Shown in pieces: positions 1 to 5,977 of a stretch of DNA of 35,182 nt. The position numbers and the translations under genes were made by a program. The stretch lies in IMG/VR virus record IMGVR_UViG_3300044675_004051, positions 1-35,182 of that record. One strand, written 5' to 3'. This stretch comes from a virus. The notes under the pieces were generated by a model. That model did not search any database and was not told where the DNA came from. It worked only from the letters and a program-made list of their open reading frames with translations. How positions within the stretch are numbered: the stretch's first letter is position 1; each line of letters starts with the position of its first letter.

Positions 1-9
1 TGCGTATCA

Positions 10-420
10 TCACCGCCCCTCCTCCGAATCGCCCCGCTCAGGCTCGTCCGTTGACTGCCGGTAATCCGCCATGAGCTGCGCCAGCTCAGGGAAAACCATC
101 CTGACCTTCGCGACCTCGTGCGCCCATTCGTAGTGCAGCGCCTGCCGCGTCCTGCCGGTCTGCTCGGCCATCTCGGCGAAGGACTGCCGCACCGCGTGCA
201 CGTCCCCCGAGCCCAGCCGCACCGTCGTGAGAAACATCGACGGCGAAAGGTCCGCCAGCGTCCCGAGCCGTCGGCAAAGGTCCGCCGCGCTCGTGTGCCG
301 CATCTCGTGCATCTCAACTAGCCTCTCCATGATTTCGCACGATAGCTGTGCCGTGCCGCGCGCCGCGTCGTAGGTCGTGACGCAGGTTGCGAACCTATCG
401 GCGGCCGTGATCGAGTTCAC
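10..420 (-). CDS. hypothetical phage protein, possible HTH
   Basis: This 136-residue protein has no function I can name. It starts at a GTG that overlaps the TGA of the upstream gene (GTGA), the coupling seen throughout this genome. Residues about 80-105 (AEMAEQTGRTRQALHYEWAH) read like a helix-turn-helix segment, and the tail is acidic and hydrophilic (STDEPERGDSEEGR). It lies downstream of the helicase loader, so it probably belongs to the replication operon. A further ATG overlaps its stop codon at position 10, so the operon continues beyond the left edge of the window. A DNA-binding role is inference only. Confidence 0.75.
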   Translation of the reverse strand: MNSITAADRFATCVTTYDAARGTAQLSCEIMERLVEMHEMRHTSAADLCRRLGTLADLSPSMFLTTVRLGSGDVHAVRQSFAEMAEQTGRTRQALHYEWAHEVAKVRMVFPELAQLMADYRQSTDEPERGDSEEGR

Positions 421-680
421 GTCAGGTCACCGACCGGATTGTAGATCAGCTTCTTCAACTCAGGCGTAATCTCCACCGCGTCGATTCCCTCGATGCCCAT
501 CTGCCCGAGGCTCTCGCGCTGTTGCAGGATGAGGATGAGCGCCTTGATTTTCTTGATCCTCTCGCCGTATTCGCGCCCGATCGCCTTGCGCTGCACCTCA
601 AGAGTCGTGATCGCCCTCGCCGCTCGCGAAGAGAAGCGCAAGGCCTCTAGCTCGCGCTGGTCATTGGTGTTCGTTTCCAT
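417..680 (-). CDS. small hypothetical protein, coiled coil
   Basis: This is an 87-residue unknown protein. I chose the ATG at 680 because it follows the AACACAAC leader that recurs before many starts in this window. A longer upstream start would run back over the gap behind the helicase loader. The middle is rich in Arg, Lys and Glu and is likely helical (EVQRKAIGREYGERIKKIKA), and the C-terminus (ITPELKKLIYNPVGDLT) looks compact. The 175-base gap upstream (681-855) has open frames but no convincing start or composition, and I assign nothing there. Confidence 0.7.
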   Translation of the reverse strand: METNTNDQRELEALRFSSRAARAITTLEVQRKAIGREYGERIKKIKALILILQQRESLGQMGIEGIDAVEITPELKKLIYNPVGDLT

Positions 681-855
681 GTTGTGTTTCTCCGCCTTCG
701 GCCTCCGCGCGTGAGCTGTGCGTTGAGTCGCTGATGCTTCGCCCACGCGTGGCCGCTGATGCTTTTGGGTTTGTTGTCTGTGCCGCGCACGCGACCCGTT
801 TCGGTCCTGCTGCGTTGCGTGTCAAGCCTCGATTCAGGCGCGTGCGTAACTCGCC

Positions 856-1524
856 TCAAACGAATTTGATCGGCTCGCAAATCTCGATGAGCCGCCGCAC
901 CATCGGATCTCCCCGCACGCTCGAAGCCCCACGCTCGGCAATCCCCTGCGCGTCGAGATTGGTCGTGACGTAGAGCGGCAGACGCTCCGAGACGCGGATG
1001 TCGAGGAAGCGCATGAACCACGACATCGCCCAATCGCTGCGCGCCGTCTGAATCGCCTCTTGCCCCAAGTCGTCGATGAAGACGATCGGCCTTCGCGCTA
1101 CCGCATCGACCCATCCCCGCGCATCGTCCCGCCCGTAGTTCAAGCATCCCTGCAACGTCGCGAACCAATCGCCCGCGTGAAAATACCGGATGTCGCGCGC
1201 CTCGTCGTGCGCGAGCCGACGCATAAGCGCCCACATCGACCTCGTCTTGCCGCGTCCGGTCCTTCCGCTAAGCAGCAGCCCCTTAGCCCCGACTTGATGC
1301 GCCAGCACGCGTTCGATCTGCGCACGGTTCGCGGCCATCCCCGCGTGCCCCCAGTCCGATTCCCGCATCGCGGGCGGAACGGCGGAATTAAAACGGGCGA
1401 TTGCGTCGCGTTTGCGGGCTTCGGCGAGGAAAGCAAGGGTTGCGGCCTCGCCGTCGAAAGGAGTGCCCGAAAATCCCTCAGGAACGACGCCTGTGAGCAG
1501 GCTGGCCATCGGTTGCGCGGTCAT
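856..1524 (-). CDS. DnaC/IstB-like AAA+ helicase loader
   Basis: This 222-residue AAA+ ATPase probably loads the replicative helicase at the phage origin. Residues 87-94 are a Walker A motif (GRTGRGKT), residues 146-153 a Walker B motif (PIVFIDDL), and residues 187-189 (TTN) a sensor-1 motif. An Arg pair follows near 'VRGDPMVRRLIE'. This order and spacing are typical of the DnaC/DnaI/IstB loader family, and the length fits a short phage version. The N-terminal 60 residues would be the helicase-contact region and are family-variable. No helicase gene is present in the window, so it may act on the host DnaB; that is inference. It overlaps the preceding basic protein by 4 bases. Confidence 0.85.
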   Translation of the reverse strand: MTAQPMASLLTGVVPEGFSGTPFDGEAATLAFLAEARKRDAIARFNSAVPPAMRESDWGHAGMAANRAQIERVLAHQVGAKGLLLSGRTGRGKTRSMWALMRRLAHDEARDIRYFHAGDWFATLQGCLNYGRDDARGWVDAVARRPIVFIDDLGQEAIQTARSDWAMSWFMRFLDIRVSERLPLYVTTNLDAQGIAERGASSVRGDPMVRRLIEICEPIKFV

Positions 1525-1808
1525 TCCCGCCCCTCCGCCCTCTTTGCCCGAAACGCCGCGAACTTTTCCCGCAGCGTAAGCAGCGCCTCGGCCTTTCCCT
1601 CGTCCTTGCGCGGCTTTGCAACCGTTGGCTTCACCGCTCGAATCGCGCTCACCTTGCGCGGCGCGACCTTGCCCGCAGCCCGAAGCGCGCGCTTGTCCGC
1701 GTTGATCTTCTCCTTGTTGCGCTCGCGGAAGGCTGCGTATTGCTCGCGCTTTTTCGCGGCGTTCTTGCGATTGTATTCGCGCCAGTATTTCGTGCGTGAG
1801 GCGGTCAT
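1521..1808 (-). CDS. small highly basic protein
   Basis: This 95-residue protein is extremely rich in Lys, Arg and Ala. It opens with MTASRTKYWREYNRKNAAKK, a pattern of repeated aromatic and basic residues seen in small phage and HNH-adjacent proteins that bind nucleic acid. No catalytic motif is visible. The central part is Pro/Lys/Ala-rich and probably disordered, and the C-terminal 30 residues are helical (EALLTLREKFAAFRAKRAE). It overlaps both neighbours by 4 bases, between the coiled-coil cluster and the helicase loader. A nucleic-acid-binding role is inferred from charge only. Confidence 0.7.
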   Translation of the reverse strand: MTASRTKYWREYNRKNAAKKREQYAAFRERNKEKINADKRALRAAGKVAPRKVSAIRAVKPTVAKPRKDEGKAEALLTLREKFAAFRAKRAEGRE

Positions 1809-2290
1809 TTCGCGGCCTCCTTCATGGCCGCGTCGATGGCGGCCCGTAAATCAACGCCGCAACAATGCCAGACTCGCTCGCCTGCGAAGGTAAATAGAAT
1901 CGTGCCGGAATCGAGCCGCGCTCGCTCGGTTGCGAGTTCGGCGTCCCGATGGAGCGTGACGAGCCGATAACGTTCGGCTTTCTCGCGCTCGGTGGCGAGT
2001 TCGCGTTGCAAATTTTTAATTGACGCATAATCGTCCATCGCCTCGCTGCGTAGACGTTCTTTGGCTGCGGCGAGTTCGGCCTCGGCGCGTTCGGCGCGGT
2101 TGACGATTTCAGTCACCCGCGCCCCGAACAAGTGCGCAATCTGGCCCTCGTTAAGCGTGCGGAGGCAGTGAGCGTGCAGGGCGTGCGGGTCCGCAAACGC
2201 AGCCTCGGCGCGTTCGGCGCGGTTCATTAGTTCAGTAATTTTTTCTCCCGCTACTTTGCGGAAGATCAAGAAATCATTGTCCGTGCTCAT
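1805..2290 (-). CDS. coiled-coil family protein, last of tandem array
   Basis: This 161-residue protein is the last of five consecutive related genes. It contains two copies of an NRAERAEA segment (about residues 23-30 and 63-70), a heptad region with ATERARLDSG, and a C-terminal module (FTFAGERVWHC, then DLRAAIDAAMKEAAK). That module is nearly identical to the end of the gene at 2568-2915. The last codons contain AAGGAGG followed by GCGAAATGA, which forms the ribosome binding site and overlap start of the next gene. The function is unknown. Helical bundling with its paralogues is plausible inference. Confidence 0.8.
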   Translation of the reverse strand: MSTDNDFLIFRKVAGEKITELMNRAERAEAAFADPHALHAHCLRTLNEGQIAHLFGARVTEIVNRAERAEAELAAAKERLRSEAMDDYASIKNLQRELATEREKAERYRLVTLHRDAELATERARLDSGTILFTFAGERVWHCCGVDLRAAIDAAMKEAAK

Positions 2291-2571
2291 TTCGCATCCT
2301 CCTTCATGGCCGCGCCTAAATCCTCGCGATCGTGAATTGCATAAACGTCGCGGTTTCCGGTCGTGTAGTCATTGGCTTCGACTTTGCAGTTGCGGAAAAC
2401 CCAGTCCAACCGCGCCTGCTCGGCCGCGAGCTCGCGCTCAAGCGTCGCGCACTCGTCGCGCATATCGCTCGCCGCGTTGCCTGCGCGGCATTGGTCTTCG
2501 TCGTCCTCGAATGTTTTTGCCCAAGCCGCATCCGTCCTCGGCGTGACGCTGAGTTGATTAGGTGTGCTCAT
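2287..2571 (-). CDS. coiled-coil family protein with PRTDA start
   Basis: This 94-residue member of the tandem family begins MSTPNQLSVTPRTDAAWAK. The TPRTDAA element is shared with the gene at 3307-3792. A helical segment, ERELAAEQARLDWVFRN, aligns with the ERARLD segment of the other members, and the protein ends with LGAAMKEDAK. It lacks the VWHCGVDLRAAI part carried by two siblings and has a different insert (YTTGNRDVYAIHDRED). Start and stop overlap the neighbours by 4 bases, and the start is set by the Shine-Dalgarno built into the preceding gene's end. Confidence 0.8.
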   Translation of the reverse strand: MSTPNQLSVTPRTDAAWAKTFEDDEDQCRAGNAASDMRDECATLERELAAEQARLDWVFRNCKVEANDYTTGNRDVYAIHDREDLGAAMKEDAK

Positions 2572-2915
2572 TTCGCGCCCTCCTTCATCCCCGCATCAAT
2601 CGCTGCGCGAAGATCCACGCCGCAATGCCACACTCGCTCGCCTGCGACAGTGAGCAGAATCGTGCCGGAATCGAGCCGCGCCCGCTCGGCGGCGAGTTCG
2701 GCCTCGGCTGCGTCCCGCTCGCGCATCATATCGCGGAGAGCTATGGCATCGTCGGCGATCTCAACCTTCAGCGTCAAAACTTCGCTCCTTAAATCAAGAA
2801 CCTCGGACTTTAGTTGCCGGTCATCCATTCCCTCAACCAGCTCCCACGCCTCTTGCTGTTCAGCGGAGTGCATCCAGCTTGCGCAAGCACTCCTGCCGCA
2901 TATTTTGCAGCTCAT
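2568..2915 (-). CDS. coiled-coil family protein with CxxC start
   Basis: This 115-residue protein starts MSCKICGRSAC, so it has a CxxC and a third Cys within 11 residues, which could bind a metal. A long charged helix follows (DLRSEVLTLKVEIADD), then AELAAERARLDSGTILLTVA and the shared C-terminal module GERVWHCGVDLRAAIDAGMKEGAK. The last 45 residues closely match the gene at 1805-2290, so the two share a recent duplication or recombination. The function is unknown. It sits in the middle of the tandem array with 4-base overlaps on both sides. Confidence 0.8.
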   Translation of the reverse strand: MSCKICGRSACASWMHSAEQQEAWELVEGMDDRQLKSEVLDLRSEVLTLKVEIADDAIALRDMMRERDAAEAELAAERARLDSGTILLTVAGERVWHCGVDLRAAIDAGMKEGAK

Positions 2916-3310
2916 TTCACGCCCTCCTTCATCGCCGCGTCGATCTCCTTGCGGTCACGGAAAGGCCAATCGTTTCTTAAAACGTGATCCAACCGCGCCC
3001 GCTCGGTGGCTAGTTCGGCCTCGGCGCGTTCGGCGCGGGCGTTGGCATTCTCGCGGAATTCATCAGCGGCTTTACGCAGTCTCTTTTCGCAGTCACGGTC
3101 GTCGCGCAACCGCTCCATCTCGGCGCGGAGCTCGTCGCGCTCCTTTTCAACATTTAGCCACCGCCGCGTCGTGATTTCTAGAGCCTCGATTTGCTTTCGA
3201 GTAGCCCTTGCCTCGCTGTCGGCGATGAGTTGGGCGCCTTGGTCGGGATCGGAGAAAATCACTTGGCGGCGGAGATCGTAGTGCGCTTCGGTGGGTGTGG
3301 GTCTGTTCAT
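2912..3310 (-). CDS. coiled-coil family protein
   Basis: This 132-residue protein is almost wholly predicted helix. It has strong heptad-like runs (KERDELRAEMERLRDDRDCE) and the family segment ERAEAELATERARLDHVLRN, then ends IDAAMKEGVK. The N-terminal 45 residues (TEAHYDLRRQVIFSDPDQGA) are unlike its siblings. No enzyme motif is visible. The array position and shared segments support common descent with the neighbouring genes. Long coiled coils in small early phage proteins often mean oligomerisation or host-protein binding, but nothing here fixes the target. Confidence 0.8.
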   Translation of the reverse strand: MNRPTPTEAHYDLRRQVIFSDPDQGAQLIADSEARATRKQIEALEITTRRWLNVEKERDELRAEMERLRDDRDCEKRLRKAADEFRENANARAERAEAELATERARLDHVLRNDWPFRDRKEIDAAMKEGVK

Positions 3311-3792
3311 TTTGATTCCTCCGTTGCGGCAAGGGCCAAGCGGGATTCATCCATTGCCAATTGCCATTGGTCACGGTTTACTTCCAGAGGGGCACCGTTC
3401 TGCTCGTCGCACAGATTCTCCAACGCGTGCCGCAGCACGCGCACCTTCTCGCGCTCGGCGGTGAGTGCGGCGTCGGCCTTCTCGGCGCGGGCGTTTGCTC
3501 GGTCCACCCAAGTTTGAAATTTATTGGCGTCGTTCGTGCCGCAGACTAATTGCAAAGCGTGGAGCTGGGCGCGGAGTTGGTCGCGCTCGGCGGTGAGCGC
3601 GGTGACGAGACAGACGGGGCACGCAGTGCGCTCGGCGTCGTTGTGGTGCGTGCAGGTGTAGGCTCCGGTGAGCGTGACGAGTTCGGTTTCGAGCGCACGC
3701 GCGCAATCGCGATTCGTGACGAGCGTTTTTCCTAGGCAGTCGGCGGGATAGGTTGCCGCGTCGGTGCGCGGTGTGGGCGTGGGTGTGTTCAT
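3307..3792 (-). CDS. coiled-coil family protein, first of tandem array
   Basis: This 161-residue protein begins MNTPTPTPRTDAATYPAD and shares the TPRTDAA start with the gene at 2287-2571. A Cys/His cluster (CTHHNDAERTACPVC, about residues 47-61) could bind zinc. Then come heptads typical of the family (TAERDQLRAQLHALQ and RANARAEKADAALTAEREKV). Its C-terminus (ALAATEESK) has diverged from the MKE-AK ends, although a GGAGG still lies just before the next start. The ATG follows a CAACACAACAACCC leader and overlaps the stop of the replication gene. Function unknown. Confidence 0.8.
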   Translation of the reverse strand: MNTPTPTPRTDAATYPADCLGKTLVTNRDCARALETELVTLTGAYTCTHHNDAERTACPVCLVTALTAERDQLRAQLHALQLVCGTNDANKFQTWVDRANARAEKADAALTAEREKVRVLRHALENLCDEQNGAPLEVNRDQWQLAMDESRLALAATEESK

Positions 3793-4679
3793 TGGGTTGT
3801 TGTGTTGCGGTGAAAATGCGGCTGGAAATCTGAATCGAATGCGTCAGCGAATTCGGTTTCTTGGGCTGGCTTGTTTCGTGGATTCGGCTTGTCGCAGAGC
3901 GCCCAATTTTTCGCGAGTGCGTGGGGGGTGAGGATGGTGTCGGCGCTCATGTGCGTGCGGTAGTTCGCGGACCGGCGCTCGATTTCCTCAGGCGTGACCT
4001 GCGGGCATACCCCTTTGATGTCCGCCAGAGCTTTCCCGATTCCAGACCATGCAGAGGCGACGACTTGCAAAGGGTCGGCTCCACCGCAAGCCGCGAGCGC
4101 GTCGATAAGCACCTTGCGCGCTTTAGCGGCTTTCGTGACCTCTGGCGGAAACGGACAATCGGCAGGCTCTACCACCGCGACGGGAACCGGCGCTGTATGT
4201 GTATTCCTTGCCTCTGCCTCTGCCTCTGCCTCTGCTATGTGCAGAGGATGCGTTACTTTGACGTTACTTGGCGTTACTGTGGCGTTACATGGCGTTACTA
4301 TGCCGTTACGCTTTTCCTTTTCGCGGTGCCTCCGCTGACGTTCGGTGTTCGCCGCCTTGCTGTCATCCCTGCTCGCCATCTCCCGATACTTTGCATGGTT
4401 CAGCAGCGCCCAGCCTCCCTCGATCTTTTCGATGCGACGCCCCTCGTCGTCCGGTGTTCGCGAGTAGCGGTCAGGCGCAATGAACTTTGCGAGCGCCTCC
4501 TCGCAGTCTGGAATCGGCACGCCAGCCAATCGAGCGAGTCCGGGAATGGATGCTTGAATCTCGCCGTTCCTGTCCGCCATCGCCAGCATCGTAATCCACA
4601 CGATGCGCGTCCGGTCTGATTCGACCCAGATCGTCGAGGTCACGATGCTGGAAAAGAGTTTGGTGTAGCCGATGCTCAT
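3789..4679 (-). CDS. putative replication initiator / replisome organiser
   Basis: This 296-residue protein has the layout of phage replication initiators. A conserved N-terminal winged-helix-like domain (MSIGYTKLFSSIVTSTIW, DRNGEIQASIPGLARLAGVP) carries a residue string, STIW-ES-RIVW-TMLA-AD, that I associate with phage replication organisers. A basic linker with RQRRHREKEKR follows, then a low-complexity stretch (VTP repeats, AEAEAEAEA), and a C-terminal domain ending in an acidic tail that could contact a helicase loader. The linker DNA holds phased repeats that look like origin iterons, as in the lambda O gene. The placement upstream of a DnaC-like loader supports the role. There is no polymerase, primase or helicase motif. 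The family assignment is from memory of the motif pattern. Confidence 0.75.
   Translation of the reverse strand: MSIGYTKLFSSIVTSTIWVESDRTRIVWITMLAMADRNGEIQASIPGLARLAGVPIPDCEEALAKFIAPDRYSRTPDDEGRRIEKIEGGWALLNHAKYREMASRDDSKAANTERQRRHREKEKRNGIVTPCNATVTPSNVKVTHPLHIAEAEAEAEARNTHTAPVPVAVVEPADCPFPPEVTKAAKARKVLIDALAACGGADPLQVVASAWSGIGKALADIKGVCPQVTPEEIERRSANYRTHMSADTILTPHALAKNWALCDKPNPRNKPAQETEFADAFDSDFQPHFHRNTTTQ
4211..4247. repeat. CCTCTG hexamer repeats plus inverted repeat
   Basis: Four perfect tandem copies of CCTCTG occupy 4211-4234. The last copy forms the left arm of an inverted repeat, CCTCTGC-TATGT-GCAGAGG, at 4229-4247 (7 bp stem, 5-base loop). On the coding strand this encodes the AEAEAEAEA run. 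The hexamer keeps frame, so copy number can vary without breaking the protein. The hairpin ends 2 bases before the iteron block and may be part of the same origin structure. Confidence 0.75.
4250..4312. repeat. candidate origin iterons, three 21-bp units
   Basis: Three head-to-tail 21-bp units (4250-4270, 4271-4291, 4292-4312) each start GCGTTACT and contain a second GTTAC. The six GTTAC words begin at 4252, 4263, 4273, 4284, 4294 and 4305, so intervals alternate 11 and 10 bases, which is one helical turn. All six would lie on the same face of the DNA, as expected for binding sites of an initiator. The block is inside the replication gene, and a pyrimidine-rich run (CTTTTCCTTTT) follows on the plus strand. 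Lambda and relatives place their origin inside gene O in the same way. Function is inferred and the repeats are directly visible. Confidence 0.75.
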
Positions 4680-4870
4680 AAGCGTTTTTTGAGTTTGCTC
4701 AGAGCGCGAATCAAAGGAGAAACGTCGCTTTTTTGGATAACGATCAGCCCTGACTCATTCATCATCGGATCGAGTTGCTCGATCGCAATGCCGCCGCCTT
4801 CTGTGATGTAAGCTGAAACCTCCATCTTGGTTTCGCAGATTATTTCTTTTCCGTCTTCGCTGGTATTCAT
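4676..4870 (-). CDS. small hypothetical protein
   Basis: This 64-residue protein (MNTSEDGKEIICETKMEVSA and on) is mixed alpha/beta, with a Lys-rich C-terminus (IRALSKLKKRL). I do not recognise it. Its ATG comes directly after the U-tract of a long hairpin terminator (4871-4941), so there is no room for a Shine-Dalgarno between the hairpin and the start. Its expression may depend on how that structure behaves. Its stop overlaps the start of the replication gene by 4 bases, so it leads that operon. Confidence 0.65.
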   Translation of the reverse strand: MNTSEDGKEIICETKMEVSAYITEGGGIAIEQLDPMMNESGLIVIQKSDVSPLIRALSKLKKRL

Positions 4871-4941
4871 AAAACAAAAAGTCCGTCAGCCCACGCGGTA
4901 AGAGATTGGCGATGAAACACGCCTCGCGCAGACTGACGGAC
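4871..4941 (-). terminator. long-stem terminator or attenuator
   Basis: On the minus strand GTCCGTCAG (4941-4933) pairs with CTGACGGAC (4889-4881). One mismatch further in, a second 7-bp helix (CTGCGCG with CGCGTGG, with G-U pairs) extends the stem to about 16 pairs. The apical loop holds a smaller GGCG/CGCC hairpin. TTTTTGTTTT follows at 4880-4871. This is a good intrinsic terminator for the recombination operon, but the next gene begins with no gap, which also suits an attenuator. Confidence 0.75.
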
Positions 4942-5018
4942 AAAGTTCTGTTGATAATTTCATCTTAGGCTTCTTACGACCTGTTTCGACTCTCTCAGCT
5001 TTCGCCCCCGCTGTAAAC

Positions 5019-5471
5019 TCAAATCCCGAGCGTAGAGATCGAAACCGAGCACCCTTGCTCGTTCGCGACCGCCCAGAACTTGTGCACGGTCAGGCTGACG
5101 ACCTGCGAGTCGTCGCGCCATACATTCCCGCTGCGCGTGATCTGGTCAAGCATGAGCTTCGCGAGGTTGTCCACGTCCGGCTTTCCAACGTGATGCACCG
5201 GTGCGCTCGACTTGAGCCCCTTCATCCCTGAGTGCGACTTGGGCCTCGGCATTGCGAAATTGAGCGAGACCGAGACCGGCCCTAGCGTGAGTTCCCATCG
5301 GGTCTGCTTCGCCATTTCAAGCAGCGCGATCTGCACCGCTCGCTTCCACGCGTCCGCCACGTCGCTATCGTAAAACCTCGCGACGTGAATCGAGCCCATC
5401 TTCCGCGCAAACGCTCGCGGCCTCGGCTGTCCCTTCGGCTCGCCGGTGATTGTAAATGCGAGCGTGCTCAT
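5019..5471 (-). CDS. rusA: RusA-family Holliday junction resolvase
   Basis: This 150-residue endonuclease resolves Holliday junctions made during phage recombination and replication. The family signature is clear: KPDVDNLAKLMLD at residues 97-109 and RDDSQV at 119-124 give the conserved metal-binding aspartates (D99, D101, D120, D121). The N-terminal GEPKGQPRPRAF matches the usual strand with Lys and Arg. The length is close to E. coli RusA. I chose the ATG at 5471 because it overlaps the upstream stop (ATGA). It closes the recombination operon, just before the long-stem terminator. Confidence 0.93.
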   Translation of the reverse strand: MSTLAFTITGEPKGQPRPRAFARKMGSIHVARFYDSDVADAWKRAVQIALLEMAKQTRWELTLGPVSVSLNFAMPRPKSHSGMKGLKSSAPVHHVGKPDVDNLAKLMLDQITRSGNVWRDDSQVVSLTVHKFWAVANEQGCSVSISTLGI

Positions 5472-5698
5472 TTCGCGTTCATCCATTCCCGAGCGATAAG
5501 CCCCGACCTGCGAGCGTGCAGATGACCTTGCTCCTCGTCGGTGATGTATTGCCTCGTCATCCCCGCGCGCTTCGCTCGTTCGCTCACGGTGCCACGGCTC
5601 ATTCTAAGGGCCTGCGAGATCGTTTTAACGGGCATAAACTGCGCGAGCATGGTGTCGCACTGGATACGCTTCGCCTCGTTGGATTTTCGTTTGTTCAT
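5468..5698 (-). CDS. small HTH DNA-binding protein
   Basis: This 76-residue basic protein has a helix-turn-helix at about residues 26-48 (KTISQALRMSRGTVSERAKR). The following TRQYITDEEQGHL recalls KRYVTDSEFYHL in the HTH gene at 8757-8960, which suggests that the two are distant paralogues. The start (ATG 5698) follows an A-rich leader and overlaps the previous stop. It could be a regulator of the early operon or an accessory of the resolvase. No operator can be assigned. Confidence 0.75.
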   Translation of the reverse strand: MNKRKSNEAKRIQCDTMLAQFMPVKTISQALRMSRGTVSERAKRAGMTRQYITDEEQGHLHARRSGLIAREWMNAK

Positions 5699-5883
5699 TT
5701 TGTTTTTGATTTGAATCGTCCGTCTGCTTCTCGTCGCGCCTTCTCGCGCTTTTCGTAGGCAAGGAAGCTCTCGACCCATTGCTCGTCGCGCCCGCGCTTG
5801 CGGCCTCGCGCCGCGCCGATGATGTAGCCAAGTAGCCCGCCGCCCGCAAAGATCGCGGCGACTGTGAGTGCGTCAGAGATCAT
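5695..5883 (-). CDS. small membrane protein with basic cytoplasmic tail
   Basis: This 62-residue protein has one N-terminal membrane segment (about residues 7-25, TVAAIFAGGGLLGYIIGAA). A strongly charged tail follows (RGRKRGRDEQWVESF and on, ending KSKTK), so the positive-inside rule puts the C-terminus in the cytoplasm. It forms a pair with the next upstream small membrane gene, whose end it overlaps. The function is unknown; it could be a small lysis helper or a superinfection factor. Confidence 0.7.
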   Translation of the reverse strand: MISDALTVAAIFAGGGLLGYIIGAARGRKRGRDEQWVESFLAYEKREKARREADGRFKSKTK

Positions 5884-5977
5884 CGTCGTCGTCCTTTCGC
5901 GTAAAGATAAACGGATACGCCACGATGAGCACGGCCAAGAAGATCACGAAGAAAGCCAAGTCAGTTGTGGTTTTCAT
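5873..5977 (-). CDS. 34-residue single-pass membrane protein
   Basis: This is a very short gene whose ATG at 5977 overlaps the stop of the exonuclease gene (ATGA). It reads MKTTTDLAFFVIFLAVLIVA, then YPFIFTRKDDDDDL. One hydrophobic segment covers residues 7-26, followed by an RK pair and five consecutive Asp. It overlaps the next membrane gene by 11 bases. Overlap at both ends and a clean transmembrane pattern make it likely real. Function unknown. Confidence 0.6.
   Translation of the reverse strand: MKTTTDLAFFVIFLAVLIVAYPFIFTRKDDDDDL

Noticed and set aside
681-855. Possible small gene between the helicase loader and the 87-residue protein
   Set aside because: Open frames exist but have no good start, no overlap junction and Arg/Ala-rich chance composition.
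1060-1893. Long plus-strand open frame of 277 codons
   Set aside because: It runs opposite to the helicase loader and the basic protein, has Arg/Pro/Ala-rich composition typical of antisense GC-rich frames, and no recognisable domain.
4755-4943. Leader peptide translated through the 4871-4941 hairpin from a TTG
   Set aside because: No ribosome binding site, and the peptide overlaps the 64-residue gene in another frame; it is kept only as a possibility for attenuation.
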